Part shown: piece after piece, positions 34,640-43,020 of the stretch | How positions within the stretch are numbered: position 1 is the stretch's first letter | How the letters are laid out: every line of letters begins with the position of its first letter | DNA from: Bacteroidota bacterium | Lineage (GTDB): Bacteria > Bacteroidota > Bacteroidia > Chitinophagales > Chitinophagaceae | NCBI GenBank assembly: GCA_023429825.1 | Contig: JAEZDC010000056.1 | Location: forward strand, 1 to 48,919 | Direction: 5' to 3' | DNA length: 48,919 nucleotides | Notes under the pieces: model-generated | The model's input: only the letters and a program-made list of their open reading frames with translations | Databases searched by the model: none | What the model was told of the DNA's origin: nothing | Program-made: the position numbers and the translations under genes

Positions 34640-34853
34640 TGTCTGGTTTATCTATGGTTCTGCCATCTAGATTGTTCCACGCCTCTTCGGTAAACGTCCC
34701 GCTTTCGTTGATTACATCAATCATCTCAAAAGGAATATCTTCATCGGTCGTTATATCGAAAGCCGTTATTATGTTTCCCGATGTGTCAAATATATTCACA
34801 TGCAGCAGATCGTGGTGGTCGGGAATATTTAGTTTCAGGGTTACAGTTTTCAT
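34626..34853 (-). CDS. Hypothetical acidic phage protein
   Basis: A 75-residue acidic protein (MKTVTLKLNIPDHHDLLHV; TAFDITTDEDIPFEMID; EEAWNNLDGRTIDKPDNDVK), beta-like N-terminus. No family recognised. One base separates it from the lipoprotein stop at 34855. Confidence 0.55.
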   Translation of the reverse strand: MKTVTLKLNIPDHHDLLHVNIFDTSGNIITAFDITTDEDIPFEMIDVINESGTFTEEAWNNLDGRTIDKPDNDVK

Positions 34854-34854
34854 A

Positions 34855-35253
34855 CTAATACTTTAAAGTCCATTTACCATCAGTGCTCCATGCTTTATAT
34901 ATGTAAGCATTCTTTGCCGTGAACCCGTTAGTGAAATTGTGCTTACTGGCGTGACTTATCAATCCCTGTTTGCCAACACTTATTACAAGTGTATCTATTA
35001 GTGACCCTGTCATAACATTTGATGCATTATATACGTCCCACTGCAAAGCAATGTAGCCAACCGCGTCCATATTCTTATCAATAGTGATATTGCTTTGCCA
35101 TTTTTTGGTGAAGCCTGAGCCGTTATCTACAGGCACATTATCAATAGTTAGATTGGTGATCGTTACCACGTATTGATTAAGGTCTGGCGGTGCTGAATCT
35201 TTTTTACTGCATGAAGCAAGTGAAATAGCAGCGATGATTAAGATGTTTCTCAT
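34855..35253 (-). CDS. Phage-encoded lipoprotein
   Basis: A 132-residue lipoprotein: MRNILIIAAISLASC|SKKDSAPP with lipobox LASC, then a beta-sandwich-like domain (YVVTITNLTIDNVPVDNG; YIALQWDVYNASNVM). A lipoprotein made from within the packaging module may act at the envelope, for example in superinfection exclusion; this is inference. It sits 16 bases after the large terminase stop. Confidence 0.7.
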   Translation of the reverse strand: MRNILIIAAISLASCSKKDSAPPDLNQYVVTITNLTIDNVPVDNGSGFTKKWQSNITIDKNMDAVGYIALQWDVYNASNVMTGSLIDTLVISVGKQGLISHASKHNFTNGFTAKNAYIYKAWSTDGKWTLKY

Positions 35254-35269
35254 GTAATAAAGATAGTAA

Positions 35270-36448
35270 TTATCTGTGACGGAAGCTATCGGTATATATA
35301 GCGTATCGTGAAGCGTCGCAAAGGTGATCGTTTCCGTCCATTGGTTGATTGGTCATTACTTCTTTTCCTGTGGTGATATCTGAAGCGGTAACCCATTTCC
35401 AGTTTTTGATTTCCTTTTCAAAGTTGGTATCTTCTGGCGTATCGGCTTCTTTAATGTAATAACACTCATGTTTGCGCACCTTATTTATGCCCGCTATCTT
35501 ACTACCCGGGCCCTTGATCGCTGGCATGATGTTCACTCCAAGAAGTCTTAAATCGTTGATCATGTTGGGATCGGCTTCTGAATATAGATCTTGATTGTTA
35601 TTGAAGCCATTCTCATACAGCACGCGCTTTATAAGTTCAGCATCTGCGCCGGTTTCGTAATGGATTTCCTTACAATAGCGTCTTTTCCCTACACACCATA
35701 TCTTAACAATTGCTGTCTCGTCGTTAGTGTATCCATAGTCTACGCCCCATATGATGCGGTCGAATTCGGTAGGTATCTCCCTACATCTCCTGAAGTGGCC
35801 AAATATGAGTCCCTTGATCTTACCCGTTAATCCCCTTGCATAAACTTTGAACAAATCAGGATCATCAATACTTTCAATGCTGTCATGTTCATCCTGGGTT
35901 AGGAACGGGTTGTGGCGGTGATCTGAAATATATAACTGTACCCTTGATTTCGGGAACTCTTTATACGTTCCGCTGAGTAGCTTTTCATGCGCCCAGAATG
36001 CAGCGTTCGGGTTGTAATCAATAATTACCTTTTTCCTGGTACGTCGCTGAAGTTGCCAAAAAACCATGTATGGAATACCATTAGCTTCGTTGACGAACAA
36101 TACATCACGCTTACCACTTTTAGCATCTTGTTCATCTTTATAGCTATTGAACTCGATAATACTACCGTTGCGAAAATGATAAACCCTTTCAGTTTGATTA
36201 TAGCTTACTATGTGGGCGGCTATTTCAGGGTCCGATGCAATGAATAATTGAAAATCTCTTATCGCACCTTTTTTAAGATTGGGAATGTCCTGACCAACTA
36301 CCGTTATTACCGCGTTTGCATTTTGAATGGCGAACGTTGCTAGGTATTGAAGGGCTGTAACTGTTTTTCCTGAAGAGGTGCCCCCCTGAAGGACGATGAT
36401 CTTTTTAACGCAATCGATCAGCTTCTGAAATAGTGGGCCTACTTTCAT
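35270..36448 (-). CDS. Terminase large subunit
   Basis: A 392-residue DNA-packaging motor. The ATPase part has Walker A GGTSSGKT (22-29) and Walker B VLFVNE (116-121). The nuclease part has GVDYGY (Asp237) with further acidic residues SEADPN and NDHLCDASRY near the C-terminus. The layout resembles PBSX/Terminase_3-type enzymes. It starts inside the small terminase stop (36445-36448). Confidence 0.92.
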   Translation of the reverse strand: MKVGPLFQKLIDCVKKIIVLQGGTSSGKTVTALQYLATFAIQNANAVITVVGQDIPNLKKGAIRDFQLFIASDPEIAAHIVSYNQTERVYHFRNGSIIEFNSYKDEQDAKSGKRDVLFVNEANGIPYMVFWQLQRRTRKKVIIDYNPNAAFWAHEKLLSGTYKEFPKSRVQLYISDHRHNPFLTQDEHDSIESIDDPDLFKVYARGLTGKIKGLIFGHFRRCREIPTEFDRIIWGVDYGYTNDETAIVKIWCVGKRRYCKEIHYETGADAELIKRVLYENGFNNNQDLYSEADPNMINDLRLLGVNIMPAIKGPGSKIAGINKVRKHECYYIKEADTPEDTNFEKEIKNWKWVTASDITTGKEVMTNQPMDGNDHLCDASRYAIYTDSFRHR

Positions 36449-37011
36449 CCCTCATCATTTTCATCTGTCTCTTCCTCAAGTATTGGAGCTGGTGAAGAAA
36501 CCGGATGAATGTTTACTACGGCAGTTGTATTAAGCGGTTCGCCATCCTTACCCGTATGTTCAGTCTTTTCTCTGAGGCTTAAATCTCTTGCTATGATAGC
36601 CCAGTTGAATGCTCCCACCGCTGCACCTTCGAACTTCTGTTGATAGATAACCTCTCGTATCGTGTGTAAGATTTCGGAAAAGTCTTTTGCGGTTTCATCT
36701 TCTTTGTTGGCTAATCTCTTCTTTATTCCTTCTTCAAACTCGTTGAACCATAAAGAATTAACTCCAAGGAAAATGCACAATCCTTGAATTGTATAAGGCC
36801 TCGCGGTTGGCACTTTGGTTACCGTGACCCAGTTCCCGTTTTTATCCTGGTAAGGCTTCTTGCACTGCTCTACTTTGAACCAAGGATGGGCATCTACCCA
36901 GTTGAAATATTTTGAAGATTCTTCCCATAAAAGTTTGGGATTGGTGAAAATAGCATCTCTGCCATGTTTCGTTCGCAATTTCCAAAACTGATTCCCGGCG
37001 GGTGCTGACAT
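36445..37011 (-). CDS. Terminase small subunit / DNA packaging protein
   Basis: A 188-residue protein with the small-terminase layout seen in Bacteroidota prophages (gp3-like packaging family): GRDAIFTNPKLLWEESSKYFNW, ARPYTIQGLCIFLGVN (HTH-like, about 69-84), and KFEGAAVGAFNWAIIARDLSLREK. It recognises phage DNA for packaging. The C-terminus is acidic. Directly coupled to the large subunit by an ATGA overlap. Confidence 0.85.
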   Translation of the reverse strand: MSAPAGNQFWKLRTKHGRDAIFTNPKLLWEESSKYFNWVDAHPWFKVEQCKKPYQDKNGNWVTVTKVPTARPYTIQGLCIFLGVNSLWFNEFEEGIKKRLANKEDETAKDFSEILHTIREVIYQQKFEGAAVGAFNWAIIARDLSLREKTEHTGKDGEPLNTTAVVNIHPVSSPAPILEEETDENDEG

Positions 37012-37030
37012 AAATGAACTTGTTGTTGAA

Positions 37031-37064
37031 GAAAGAAAGCGGGCTATTCACCCGCTCTTTTTTT
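37031..37064 (-). terminator. Hairpin between the 80-residue gene and terminase
   Basis: AGCGGG / CCCGCT (37038-37043 with 37051-37056), loop of seven. On the minus strand it is followed by TTTCTTTC; on the plus strand it is followed by CTTTTTTT, so it could work both ways. Confidence 0.6.
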
Positions 37065-37305
37065 AAGCTTTTTCTGCTTTCTCGATAATCAGATAGATTT
37101 CGTCTCCGACATCCAGTCCGCCCAGAGAACCTTCAGCGACTACTCCAAGCTTTAATTCGCCCGAAGGAGTAGAAGCAAAAAAGTTTTGGTTCTCTTCAGA
37201 TGTTCCGGTTACAGCGGTGGCGTTCAAGTCGTAAACGTATTTGTGACCATTCCAGCCTTGCCTTTTTGCAATGGAGTTGATTTTAAATTTTGCTCTAGTT
37301 GACAT
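37063..37305 (-). CDS. Hypothetical phage protein, first of the late block
   Basis: An 80-residue protein from the ATG at 37305 (MSTRAKFKINSIAKRQGW; GELKLGVVAEGSLGGLDVGDEIYLII), beta-rich, no membrane segment. A longer in-frame start at 37410 overlaps the divergent cassette and is not used. Similar short proteins occur in phages of Bacteroidota but I cannot name a function. It faces the glycan cassette across a 58-base intergenic region. Confidence 0.65.
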   Translation of the reverse strand: MSTRAKFKINSIAKRQGWNGHKYVYDLNATAVTGTSEENQNFFASTPSGELKLGVVAEGSLGGLDVGDEIYLIIEKAEKA

Positions 37306-37337
37306 GATTAACGTTTGAGGTTCTGAATTAATACTAA

Positions 37338-37364
37338 CAAATTTAGCAATAATTTTGGCGGCAA
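37338..37364 (-). promoter_or_regulatory. Candidate Bacteroidota-type promoter for the late block
   Basis: Minus strand TAAATTTG (37345-37338) matches the TAnnTTTG -7 element known in Bacteroidota, with a TTG at 37364-37362, 16 bases upstream, a little shorter than usual. The start codon at 37305 follows 32 bases later. Confidence 0.35.
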
Positions 37365-38083
37365 TGAACATCCTCATACCCCTTGGCTCTGGTTCTGTGT
37401 GGCAGGACAATGAACTGCGCTACGCGCTTCGCGGTGTTGAGAAACATTTAAAGGGATTTGGTGAGGTAGTGATCGTTGGTGAGAAACCATCCTGGTTAAC
37501 GAACGTAATTCATATTCCCGCAGAAGACAGGTGGCAGGCGTGTTACAGGGATTTCAATATATATAATAAGATCAGGCTCGCTATCGATTCTTACAGTTTG
37601 GGTGAAGAATTTTTATTCATGAACGATGATCATTTTTTGTTGCAGGATGTTGAAGCTTGCTTGTTCCCTTACCATTATCAACACTCTTTGCACAATTCAA
37701 TAAAACTTCGGGAAAATAACAGTCAGTATAAAAAAGTTTTAACAAATACGCTAAATTTGTTAGTAAGTAGAAATGCTTCTATAATAGATTTTGATACACA
37801 TGCCCCCATTATCTACAACAGTAAAAAGTTTCTTCAGCATGTGTCTTCAGTTGATTGGAGTAAGCCTTGTGGCTATGGTATAAAAAGCCTGTACTGCAAT
37901 CTTAATAATATAGAAGGCATTCATTACGACGATTGCAAGTTAATTGAACCACTGCTTAAGGAAGAAATCCTTAGCACCATTGCCGGGAGAATGTATTTCT
38001 CTATCGGTAACAGAAGTCTCAACGATGAGATGAAGGCGGTGCTTAATGATCTCTATCCTGAAAAAAGCAGGTTTGAATTATAA
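37364..38083 (+). CDS. Glycosyltransferase-like protein (stealth-like), cassette gene 1
   Basis: A 239-residue protein from the ATG at 37364 (MNILIPLGSGSVWQDNELRYALRG); an upstream TTG is not used. It shows FLFMNDDHFLL at 83-93, a DxD-type metal/nucleotide-sugar motif as in GT-A and stealth-type sugar-phosphate transferases, then HAPIIYNSKKF and CGYGIKSLYCN. No membrane or signal segment, so it acts in the cytoplasm. First gene of a plus-strand run of 14, divergent from the packaging genes. Acceptor unknown. Confidence 0.75.
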   Translation: MNILIPLGSGSVWQDNELRYALRGVEKHLKGFGEVVIVGEKPSWLTNVIHIPAEDRWQACYRDFNIYNKIRLAIDSYSLGEEFLFMNDDHFLLQDVEACLFPYHYQHSLHNSIKLRENNSQYKKVLTNTLNLLVSRNASIIDFDTHAPIIYNSKKFLQHVSSVDWSKPCGYGIKSLYCNLNNIEGIHYDDCKLIEPLLKEEILSTIAGRMYFSIGNRSLNDEMKAVLNDLYPEKSRFEL

Positions 38084-38098
38084 GCAATTGCCGTAAAC

Positions 38099-38638
38099 AT
38101 GAACCTACACATTACTATACCTTACTCCCTCGAAAAGAACTTAGGCAAAGCTTACAACGAAGCAATGTCCGCTATTCCAGATGATGACTGGATGTGTTTC
38201 ATTGATTACGATGTGATGTTACTTACCCCTGATGCGATCTCCATCATCCATAATTATATACAGCTATTCCCGCAGGCGGGCTTGCTTACCTGCTTTACTA
38301 ACCGCATTCATAGTTCCAGTAAACAACTATTGAAAGGCGAGATCGATGATAATGATTCCATGACATGGCATTTGCGCCAGGCTGCAAAACAAAAAGATCA
38401 CTTATACCAGGTTACTAAGTTATACAAAAACATTTCAGGCTTTCTCATGTGCATCAGTAAAAACACATGGCGCCAGATTCCTTTTATAGATAATGGTGAG
38501 TGCCTTGGAGTAGATACAGACTACTGGAGAAAACTGAGGGACGCCGGCAGGCCGATGTACCGCATGGACGGGTTATATGTTTTTCATACTTACAGATTGC
38601 TTAACGGTGTTCAGGATAAAGCCCATTTACAGCCATGA
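38099..38638 (+). CDS. GT-A type glycosyltransferase, cassette gene 2
   Basis: A 179-residue short glycosyltransferase: MNLHITIPYSLEKNLGKAYN at the start, DDDWMCFIDYDVML with the DxD motif at 36-38, and LGVDTDYWRKLRDAGRPMYRMDGLYVFHTYR in part near the C-terminus, which resembles the acceptor-side Asp/His region of family-2-like enzymes. It is compact compared with typical GT2 (~250). Stop overlaps the next start by four bases. Confidence 0.78.
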   Translation: MNLHITIPYSLEKNLGKAYNEAMSAIPDDDWMCFIDYDVMLLTPDAISIIHNYIQLFPQAGLLTCFTNRIHSSSKQLLKGEIDDNDSMTWHLRQAAKQKDHLYQVTKLYKNISGFLMCISKNTWRQIPFIDNGECLGVDTDYWRKLRDAGRPMYRMDGLYVFHTYRLLNGVQDKAHLQP

Positions 38639-38826
38639 CGATTGAGATTGATTTCATATCAGACAAGATCACTGGTGCCTGTAAAAGCAGGTTGCAGATT
38701 ACAATACCCCTGCATATCCAGAGCGGGGATGTGCACTATGCTGCAGGATACATCAACCGGAAGTTGCGAGGGAAAGGATATAAGAACATCAGAAACATTT
38801 CAATTAAATACCTGGTAGAAGCATGA
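38635..38826 (+). CDS. Small hypothetical cassette protein
   Basis: A 63-residue basic protein (MTIEIDFISDKITGACKSRLQ; NRKLRGKGYKNIRNISIKYL). Overlaps both neighbours by ATGA, so it is firmly within the operon. No family recognised. Confidence 0.6.
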   Translation: MTIEIDFISDKITGACKSRLQITIPLHIQSGDVHYAAGYINRKLRGKGYKNIRNISIKYLVEA

Positions 38827-39593
38827 TCACAATACCACAGGAAAATATGTTACATGTTATTCAGCATTATCTGAGTGAAAAAAAACCTGCCTCAATCACC
38901 CGTTTTGGCGATGGAGAAGCTATGGTGCTGAATGGGTTCAATGATATGCATGCGCTTAAGTTGGTAATGAAAAGACAGTTCGGTTACGTTCCCCCGATCG
39001 ATGAAATAGAAGCTATCCGAAATAATCTGATTCAAGCCTACACAGATGCAGATATCATTGGCGTACCTGTTAACAAAAGACTGGATGATAAAAAAAGCTA
39101 CTGGTACCGTGCCTTTAATATTCTTACCGAGAATGTAGGTATTGAAGTATTGCAGGGAAAAGACCTTACTTCTATTGATTTTCATTCTCACTTTTTAGAT
39201 GAAGGCTACTGGCATAAGCTTTTGGATGGACGCGATACGCTCTGTTATATCAGCTGCAGGGATCTTGATGAGGCATTCAAAAGACGTTACGGTATCAAAA
39301 ACGTATGGAGCTACATTATTGCGCCGGAAATGAAGTTTGATCTCACCTACTCGGGTAAGAAACACTATCCCGATCAATTCAATGAAATAAGAAGATGGGT
39401 TACTAAGATACCCGTTGAAGGCAACCTCTGTTTAGTAGGCGCCGGCGTGGCGGGAAAAATTTACAACTCATGGTTTAAGGAGAGGGGAGGAATATCTGTG
39501 GATGCTGGGAGTTGTTTTGATGACTGGGCGGGTAAAGTAACACGTGGGCCTAACCGTGGGGCTGAATCATTTGACGATACGCACAAACTATAA
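38823..39593 (+). CDS. GT-D fold glycosyltransferase (DUF1792-like)
   Basis: A 256-residue protein with the motif SITRFGDGE at 24-32, typical of GT-D fold enzymes such as the DUF1792 domain that transfers glucose in serine-rich adhesin glycosylation. Later motifs DLDEAFKRRYG and LVGAGVAGKIYNSWFKERGGISVDAGSCFDDWAGK (in part) fit the conserved C-terminal half of that family. Length is normal. GT-D enzymes extend O-glycans on proteins, which makes a phage structural or surface protein a candidate acceptor. Confidence 0.82.
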   Translation: MITIPQENMLHVIQHYLSEKKPASITRFGDGEAMVLNGFNDMHALKLVMKRQFGYVPPIDEIEAIRNNLIQAYTDADIIGVPVNKRLDDKKSYWYRAFNILTENVGIEVLQGKDLTSIDFHSHFLDEGYWHKLLDGRDTLCYISCRDLDEAFKRRYGIKNVWSYIIAPEMKFDLTYSGKKHYPDQFNEIRRWVTKIPVEGNLCLVGAGVAGKIYNSWFKERGGISVDAGSCFDDWAGKVTRGPNRGAESFDDTHKL

Positions 39594-40000
39594 TGGAAAG
39601 AATCATTTCAAATATCAATCATCACTTGCTGCACATTGTTGTGAGAAGTGAAGACATCGCTCCAGGCAGAGTTAACCTGATCGATGATTACGAGTTCTTG
39701 CAATGCGCTCTGCTCAACCTGCCGAAAGGAACAACATTCAAACCTCATCAACATAAATGGAAAGGTTTGAATCAAATGGTGATCGCCCAGGAAAGCTGGG
39801 TAGTGATATCAGGTAAAGTGAAATGCATCTTCTATGATCTGGACGGGACGCTATTAAAAGAAGTTATCCTGAATGCGGGCGACGCATCTTTCACACTACA
39901 GGGCGGGCATAACTATGAGATACTGGAAGAAGGAACGAAGGTGCTCGAATATAAAACAGGGCCTTATACGGGTCAACAAGCAGATAAAAAATTTATATGA
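39593..40000 (+). CDS. Cupin-fold protein, sugar-related
   Basis: A 135-residue single-domain cupin: PKGTTFKPHQHKWKGLNQ with two His (metal ligands) near 44-57 and ILNAGDASFTLQGGHNYEIL with the second cupin motif near 101-120. Small cupins in sugar clusters (WbuC, sugar epimerases or isomerases) have this layout; the reaction is not deducible. Starts at the TAATG junction with the GT-D gene. Confidence 0.7.
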   Translation: MERIISNINHHLLHIVVRSEDIAPGRVNLIDDYEFLQCALLNLPKGTTFKPHQHKWKGLNQMVIAQESWVVISGKVKCIFYDLDGTLLKEVILNAGDASFTLQGGHNYEILEEGTKVLEYKTGPYTGQQADKKFI

Positions 40001-40662
40001 AGGTCATTGTAACCACATCGAACAAATATCATCACCTCTTACCGGTGTTTTGTTTTTTGTTCAATAAGTATTGGAGCAAATATCAGCAGGTAGAGATAGT
40101 GGGTTATGATGCTTCTTCAATAATGTTGCCTGCAAACTTTTCTTTTCATTCTATGGGTGAACAAGGCGACGTAAAAGAGTGGAGTACTGATTTGAGGAAA
40201 TATTTTGGACAACAAGATGATCGATTTATTTGGTTGATGGAAGATACTTTTATAAAAGCACCGGTTAATCATTTTTTATATGGCGCACTTCAGGCCTATT
40301 CAGAAGATGAAAATGTGGGTCGCGTTAACCTTACCATCGAAACGCTGAAGCAATTACACAGGCCATATGAAAACGGGCTCCTCTGCAACATGTACCTCAA
40401 TTTACAGACAGCTAAATATCGTCTATCTACACAGCCTTCTATCTGGAATAAGAAATTTCTGTTACAATATCTAACGGATGGATTAACACCCTGGGAATTT
40501 GAGACGCAGGCTTCAACCAACGATGGATGGAAAGTGCTCGGGCCTGATCAGAACGCGGTGTTTCATAATGAAGGCGTACGCCGTCACAACATACACGCAT
40601 TAAACCTCGATGGTATTGATCCGGAAGTGATCGAAGAAATGAAAACCCTTAACATCTTATGA
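39997..40662 (+). CDS. Glycosyltransferase-like protein, cassette gene 6
   Basis: A 221-residue protein: MKVIVTTSNKYHHLLPVFCF at the N-terminus, then RFIWLMEDTFIKAPV (76-90) with an acidic ED motif in the position of DxD, and FETQASTNDGWKVLG. This is a GT-A-like arrangement seen in uncharacterised phage and capsule-locus transferases. It overlaps neighbours by four bases on both sides. Confidence 0.65.
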   Translation: MKVIVTTSNKYHHLLPVFCFLFNKYWSKYQQVEIVGYDASSIMLPANFSFHSMGEQGDVKEWSTDLRKYFGQQDDRFIWLMEDTFIKAPVNHFLYGALQAYSEDENVGRVNLTIETLKQLHRPYENGLLCNMYLNLQTAKYRLSTQPSIWNKKFLLQYLTDGLTPWEFETQASTNDGWKVLGPDQNAVFHNEGVRRHNIHALNLDGIDPEVIEEMKTLNIL

Positions 40663-41210
40663 ACCCAGTGAAACTCCATATCGGTTGTGGCAAGCGTGAT
40701 TTCGGTCCTTCATGGATTCATATCGATGGTGGAAGTTTCGACCATGTGAAGCATCATGACATTACAAAGCTGCCTTTTAAGTCTGGCTCTGTTGACGTGA
40801 TATATGCGTCTCATGTTATTTCTTACTTCAACCGTAGGGATGCGCTTTTTGTTTTGCTCGAATGGCATAGGGTTTTGAAACCTGGTGGAATGATACGTCT
40901 TGCGGTACCAGATTTTGAAGCAATGGCGAGACTGTATATCACCGATCCTTTTACCTATTCACTTGATTGTTTTCTCGGGCCACTATACGGAAGAATGCAA
41001 ATGGATGGTAAAGACATCTATCACAAAACAACTTACGACTATGTGGGCTTAAGTGTGATGTTTCAGGATGCAGGCTTTAAAAATATCGGTCGTTACGACT
41101 GGAGATACACCGATCATGCCCATCATGATGACCACTCGCAGGCGTACTTACCTAAGATGGATAAGGAGAACGGAAACTTAATCAGCTTAAACATGGAGGC
41201 AATCAAATGA
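40659..41210 (+). CDS. SAM-dependent methyltransferase
   Basis: A 183-residue class I methyltransferase: KLHIGCGKRDFGPSWIHID (SAM motif I at about 5-10, acidic end at 23), FKSGSVDVIYASHVISYF, and EWHRVLKPGGMIRLAVPDFEAM (post-motif strand and Gly pair). The pattern is that of Methyltransf_11-type enzymes in surface-sugar loci. The acceptor is unknown, but context suggests sugar O-methylation. Confidence 0.82.
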   Translation: MNPVKLHIGCGKRDFGPSWIHIDGGSFDHVKHHDITKLPFKSGSVDVIYASHVISYFNRRDALFVLLEWHRVLKPGGMIRLAVPDFEAMARLYITDPFTYSLDCFLGPLYGRMQMDGKDIYHKTTYDYVGLSVMFQDAGFKNIGRYDWRYTDHAHHDDHSQAYLPKMDKENGNLISLNMEAIK

Positions 41211-41869
41211 ACGAGATAAGTAAAGAATATATCAAAGAGTTGATCGGGAAAGATGATCCGGTAATACTTGATATTGGGTGTTATGATGGGAAAGATAGTG
41301 CTGAGCTGGCGAAGCTTTTCAAAAGACCAGAAGTTCACTGTTTTGATTGTGACCCCGCGTCCATTAGGTTATTTAAAGAATTGAAATATTATCCTGTCGC
41401 AAAGCTGCATGAGTTGGCTCTGTGTGAAAGAGATGACGAAGTTGAATTGAATTTAAGTAGTAGTGAAACTCGTAAACATTACCCCAATCAACGGAGGTGG
41501 AGCGCAAGCAGTTCTCTTCGTGACTTCAAGAATCATCTTCACCTTTTCCCAGATGTAGAATTCGGCGGAGCTATTCAAGTACCGGGAGTGAAACTAGATA
41601 CATGGTATAAGGATGTATTACAAAGTAAGACAATCGACTTCATCTGGTGCGATGTCAATGGAGCGGAAGCAGACGTTATCGCGGGAGGACTGGAAACTCT
41701 CAGCAAACATACACGCTATTTATACATCGAGGTGAGTGATAAAGAGCTCTACGAAGGGCAGCTAACACCAAAAGAAATTTTGGAAATGCTTCCTGATTTT
41801 GAATTCATGAAGTTGTATAACTACCGGGGGAACTTTGGGAACATGTTACTAAAAAACAAAAACCTATAA
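41207..41869 (+). CDS. FkbM-family methyltransferase
   Basis: A 220-residue class I methyltransferase: VILDIGCYDGKDSAELAKLF (motif I, 18-37), VHCFDCDPASIRLFKEL, LALCERDDEVELN, and TIDFIWCDVNGAEADVIAGG with the FkbM-type DxxGxE signature. FkbM enzymes methylate hydroxyls on sugars or polyketides. Immediately follows another methyltransferase with ATGA overlap. Confidence 0.83.
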   Translation: MNEISKEYIKELIGKDDPVILDIGCYDGKDSAELAKLFKRPEVHCFDCDPASIRLFKELKYYPVAKLHELALCERDDEVELNLSSSETRKHYPNQRRWSASSSLRDFKNHLHLFPDVEFGGAIQVPGVKLDTWYKDVLQSKTIDFIWCDVNGAEADVIAGGLETLSKHTRYLYIEVSDKELYEGQLTPKEILEMLPDFEFMKLYNYRGNFGNMLLKNKNL

Positions 41870-41870
41870 T

Positions 41871-42755
41871 ATGGAAATATGGAGGCCGGTTTATGGATTC
41901 GAGAAGTTTTACGAAGTGAGCAACTACGGTAGGGTTAGGAGCTTTCATAGGGGAAATGGTTGTATCAGGCGCCTAGGGAAAGATGCTGATGGGTATTATC
42001 AGCTTGACTTATATAAAGGCGAAATGGAAGCACATAAGCGCGTAGTCTACAACGAGTGGCCATTAGGCTCAATCCCAAAAGAACTTCAACGTACAGAGCC
42101 CGAAGACATCAAGGCTTTAGGCTACCGCTGGAATGATCCGAGAGAGATCGTTGACATGTTTGAGCGCAAAGTAGCTGATTTTGCAGGGAGCAAATACGCG
42201 GTGGCTGTTGATTGCTGTACGCATGCAATGGAGTTGAGCTTACGGTATCTGCTACATATTGGAGAGATTTCGATGGGGGATGTTATTTCCATTCCGGAGC
42301 AGACTTATGTATCGGCTGCGCTAATTATTGAGCAGCTCGGATTTGGTTTATCATTCCGAAAAGAAGAGTGGAGCGGTGTATATCAACTTGGAAGTACAAG
42401 GGTCTTAGATGGAGCGGTGCGCTGGTCAAAAGAAATGTATGAGCCGGATTCAGAACGATTATGGCTGCATTGTCTATCCTTCCAAATCAAAAAGCGAATT
42501 TCTATAGGTCGCGGAGGGATGGTTTTAACTGATGATCCCGAAGCTGCTGAGTGGCTCAAACTTGCCGCCTATGATGGCCGTGATCTTACTACGCCTTACA
42601 CCGATCCCAATCATTTGAAAATGCATGGTTGGCACTATTACATGACTCCCGAAGATGCAGCACGCGGAATATTATTAATGGACGCTATTCACGAAGAAGG
42701 TGATAGTGGGTGCTGGCAGAATTATCCTAACGTAAAACAAATGCTTAAACTATAA
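41871..42755 (+). CDS. NUMOD4 - DegT/DnrJ aminotransferase fusion
   Basis: A 294-residue protein joining two unrelated parts. Residues 1-~62 are a NUMOD4-like DNA-binding module of HNH homing endonucleases (EIWRPVYGFEKFYEVSNYG; RVRSF; DADGYYQLDLYKGEMEAHKRVV). Residues ~96-294 resemble the PLP-dependent DegT/DnrJ/EryC1 fold: FERKVADFAGSKYAVAVDCCTHAM, GDVISIPEQTYVSAALIIEQLG, LDGAVRWS (Asp180, PLP ring Asp position) and SFQIKKRISIGRGGMV with Lys207/208 as candidate PLP lysine. The aminotransferase part is about 200 residues against ~370 in the family, lacking most of the small C-terminal domain. It could be a working nucleotide-sugar aminotransferase with partner subunits, or a decayed chimera. 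The frame is intact. Confidence 0.75.
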   Translation: MEIWRPVYGFEKFYEVSNYGRVRSFHRGNGCIRRLGKDADGYYQLDLYKGEMEAHKRVVYNEWPLGSIPKELQRTEPEDIKALGYRWNDPREIVDMFERKVADFAGSKYAVAVDCCTHAMELSLRYLLHIGEISMGDVISIPEQTYVSAALIIEQLGFGLSFRKEEWSGVYQLGSTRVLDGAVRWSKEMYEPDSERLWLHCLSFQIKKRISIGRGGMVLTDDPEAAEWLKLAAYDGRDLTTPYTDPNHLKMHGWHYYMTPEDAARGILLMDAIHEEGDSGCWQNYPNVKQMLKL

Positions 42756-42759
42756 CACC

Positions 42760-43020
42760 ATGAAACCAATTGAATTTCCTGAACAGAATGTCGTGTTTGC
42801 TAAAGATCAACCAGAGTATATGCCCCTTCCTGCTTTTGTTGATCGCTCAAGTCCGCGGGGTGAAGTTGTTAGTTGCTGGAAGCTGTCTTTCCGTGAAAGA
42901 TTAAGACTGCTTTTCTCAGGCAGGCTTTGGGTTTGTTTGTTATCATTCAACGGTCCGTTAACGCCTTCTTTTTTTACAACCAAGAAAGAAGAAGTATTAG
43001 CGACTTCAAAAAATCAATAA
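42760..43020 (+). CDS. Conserved phage protein of unknown function
   Basis: An 86-residue protein: MKPIEFPEQNVVFAKDQPEY, PLPAFVDRSSPRGEVVSCWK, LSFRERLRLLFSGRLWVCLL, then PLTPSF. Short phage proteins with this PEQN...VVSCWKLSxRERL...PLTPS order are, from memory, common in phages of several phyla, always without a known function. A mildly hydrophobic segment (GRLWVCLLSF) is too short for a sure membrane span. Its stop overlaps the gmd start (TAATG). Confidence 0.75.
   Translation: MKPIEFPEQNVVFAKDQPEYMPLPAFVDRSSPRGEVVSCWKLSFRERLRLLFSGRLWVCLLSFNGPLTPSFFTTKKEEVLATSKNQ

Noticed and set aside
37350..37357. TAATTTTG as a promoter for the glycan cassette
   Set aside because: It matches TAnnTTTG but lies only six bases before the start codon and has no TTG at the expected distance; it would need a leaderless transcript.
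42927..43019. Longer gmd frame
   Set aside because: The extra residues read the preceding conserved phage gene out of frame, and the Rossmann fold begins right at the ATG at 43020.
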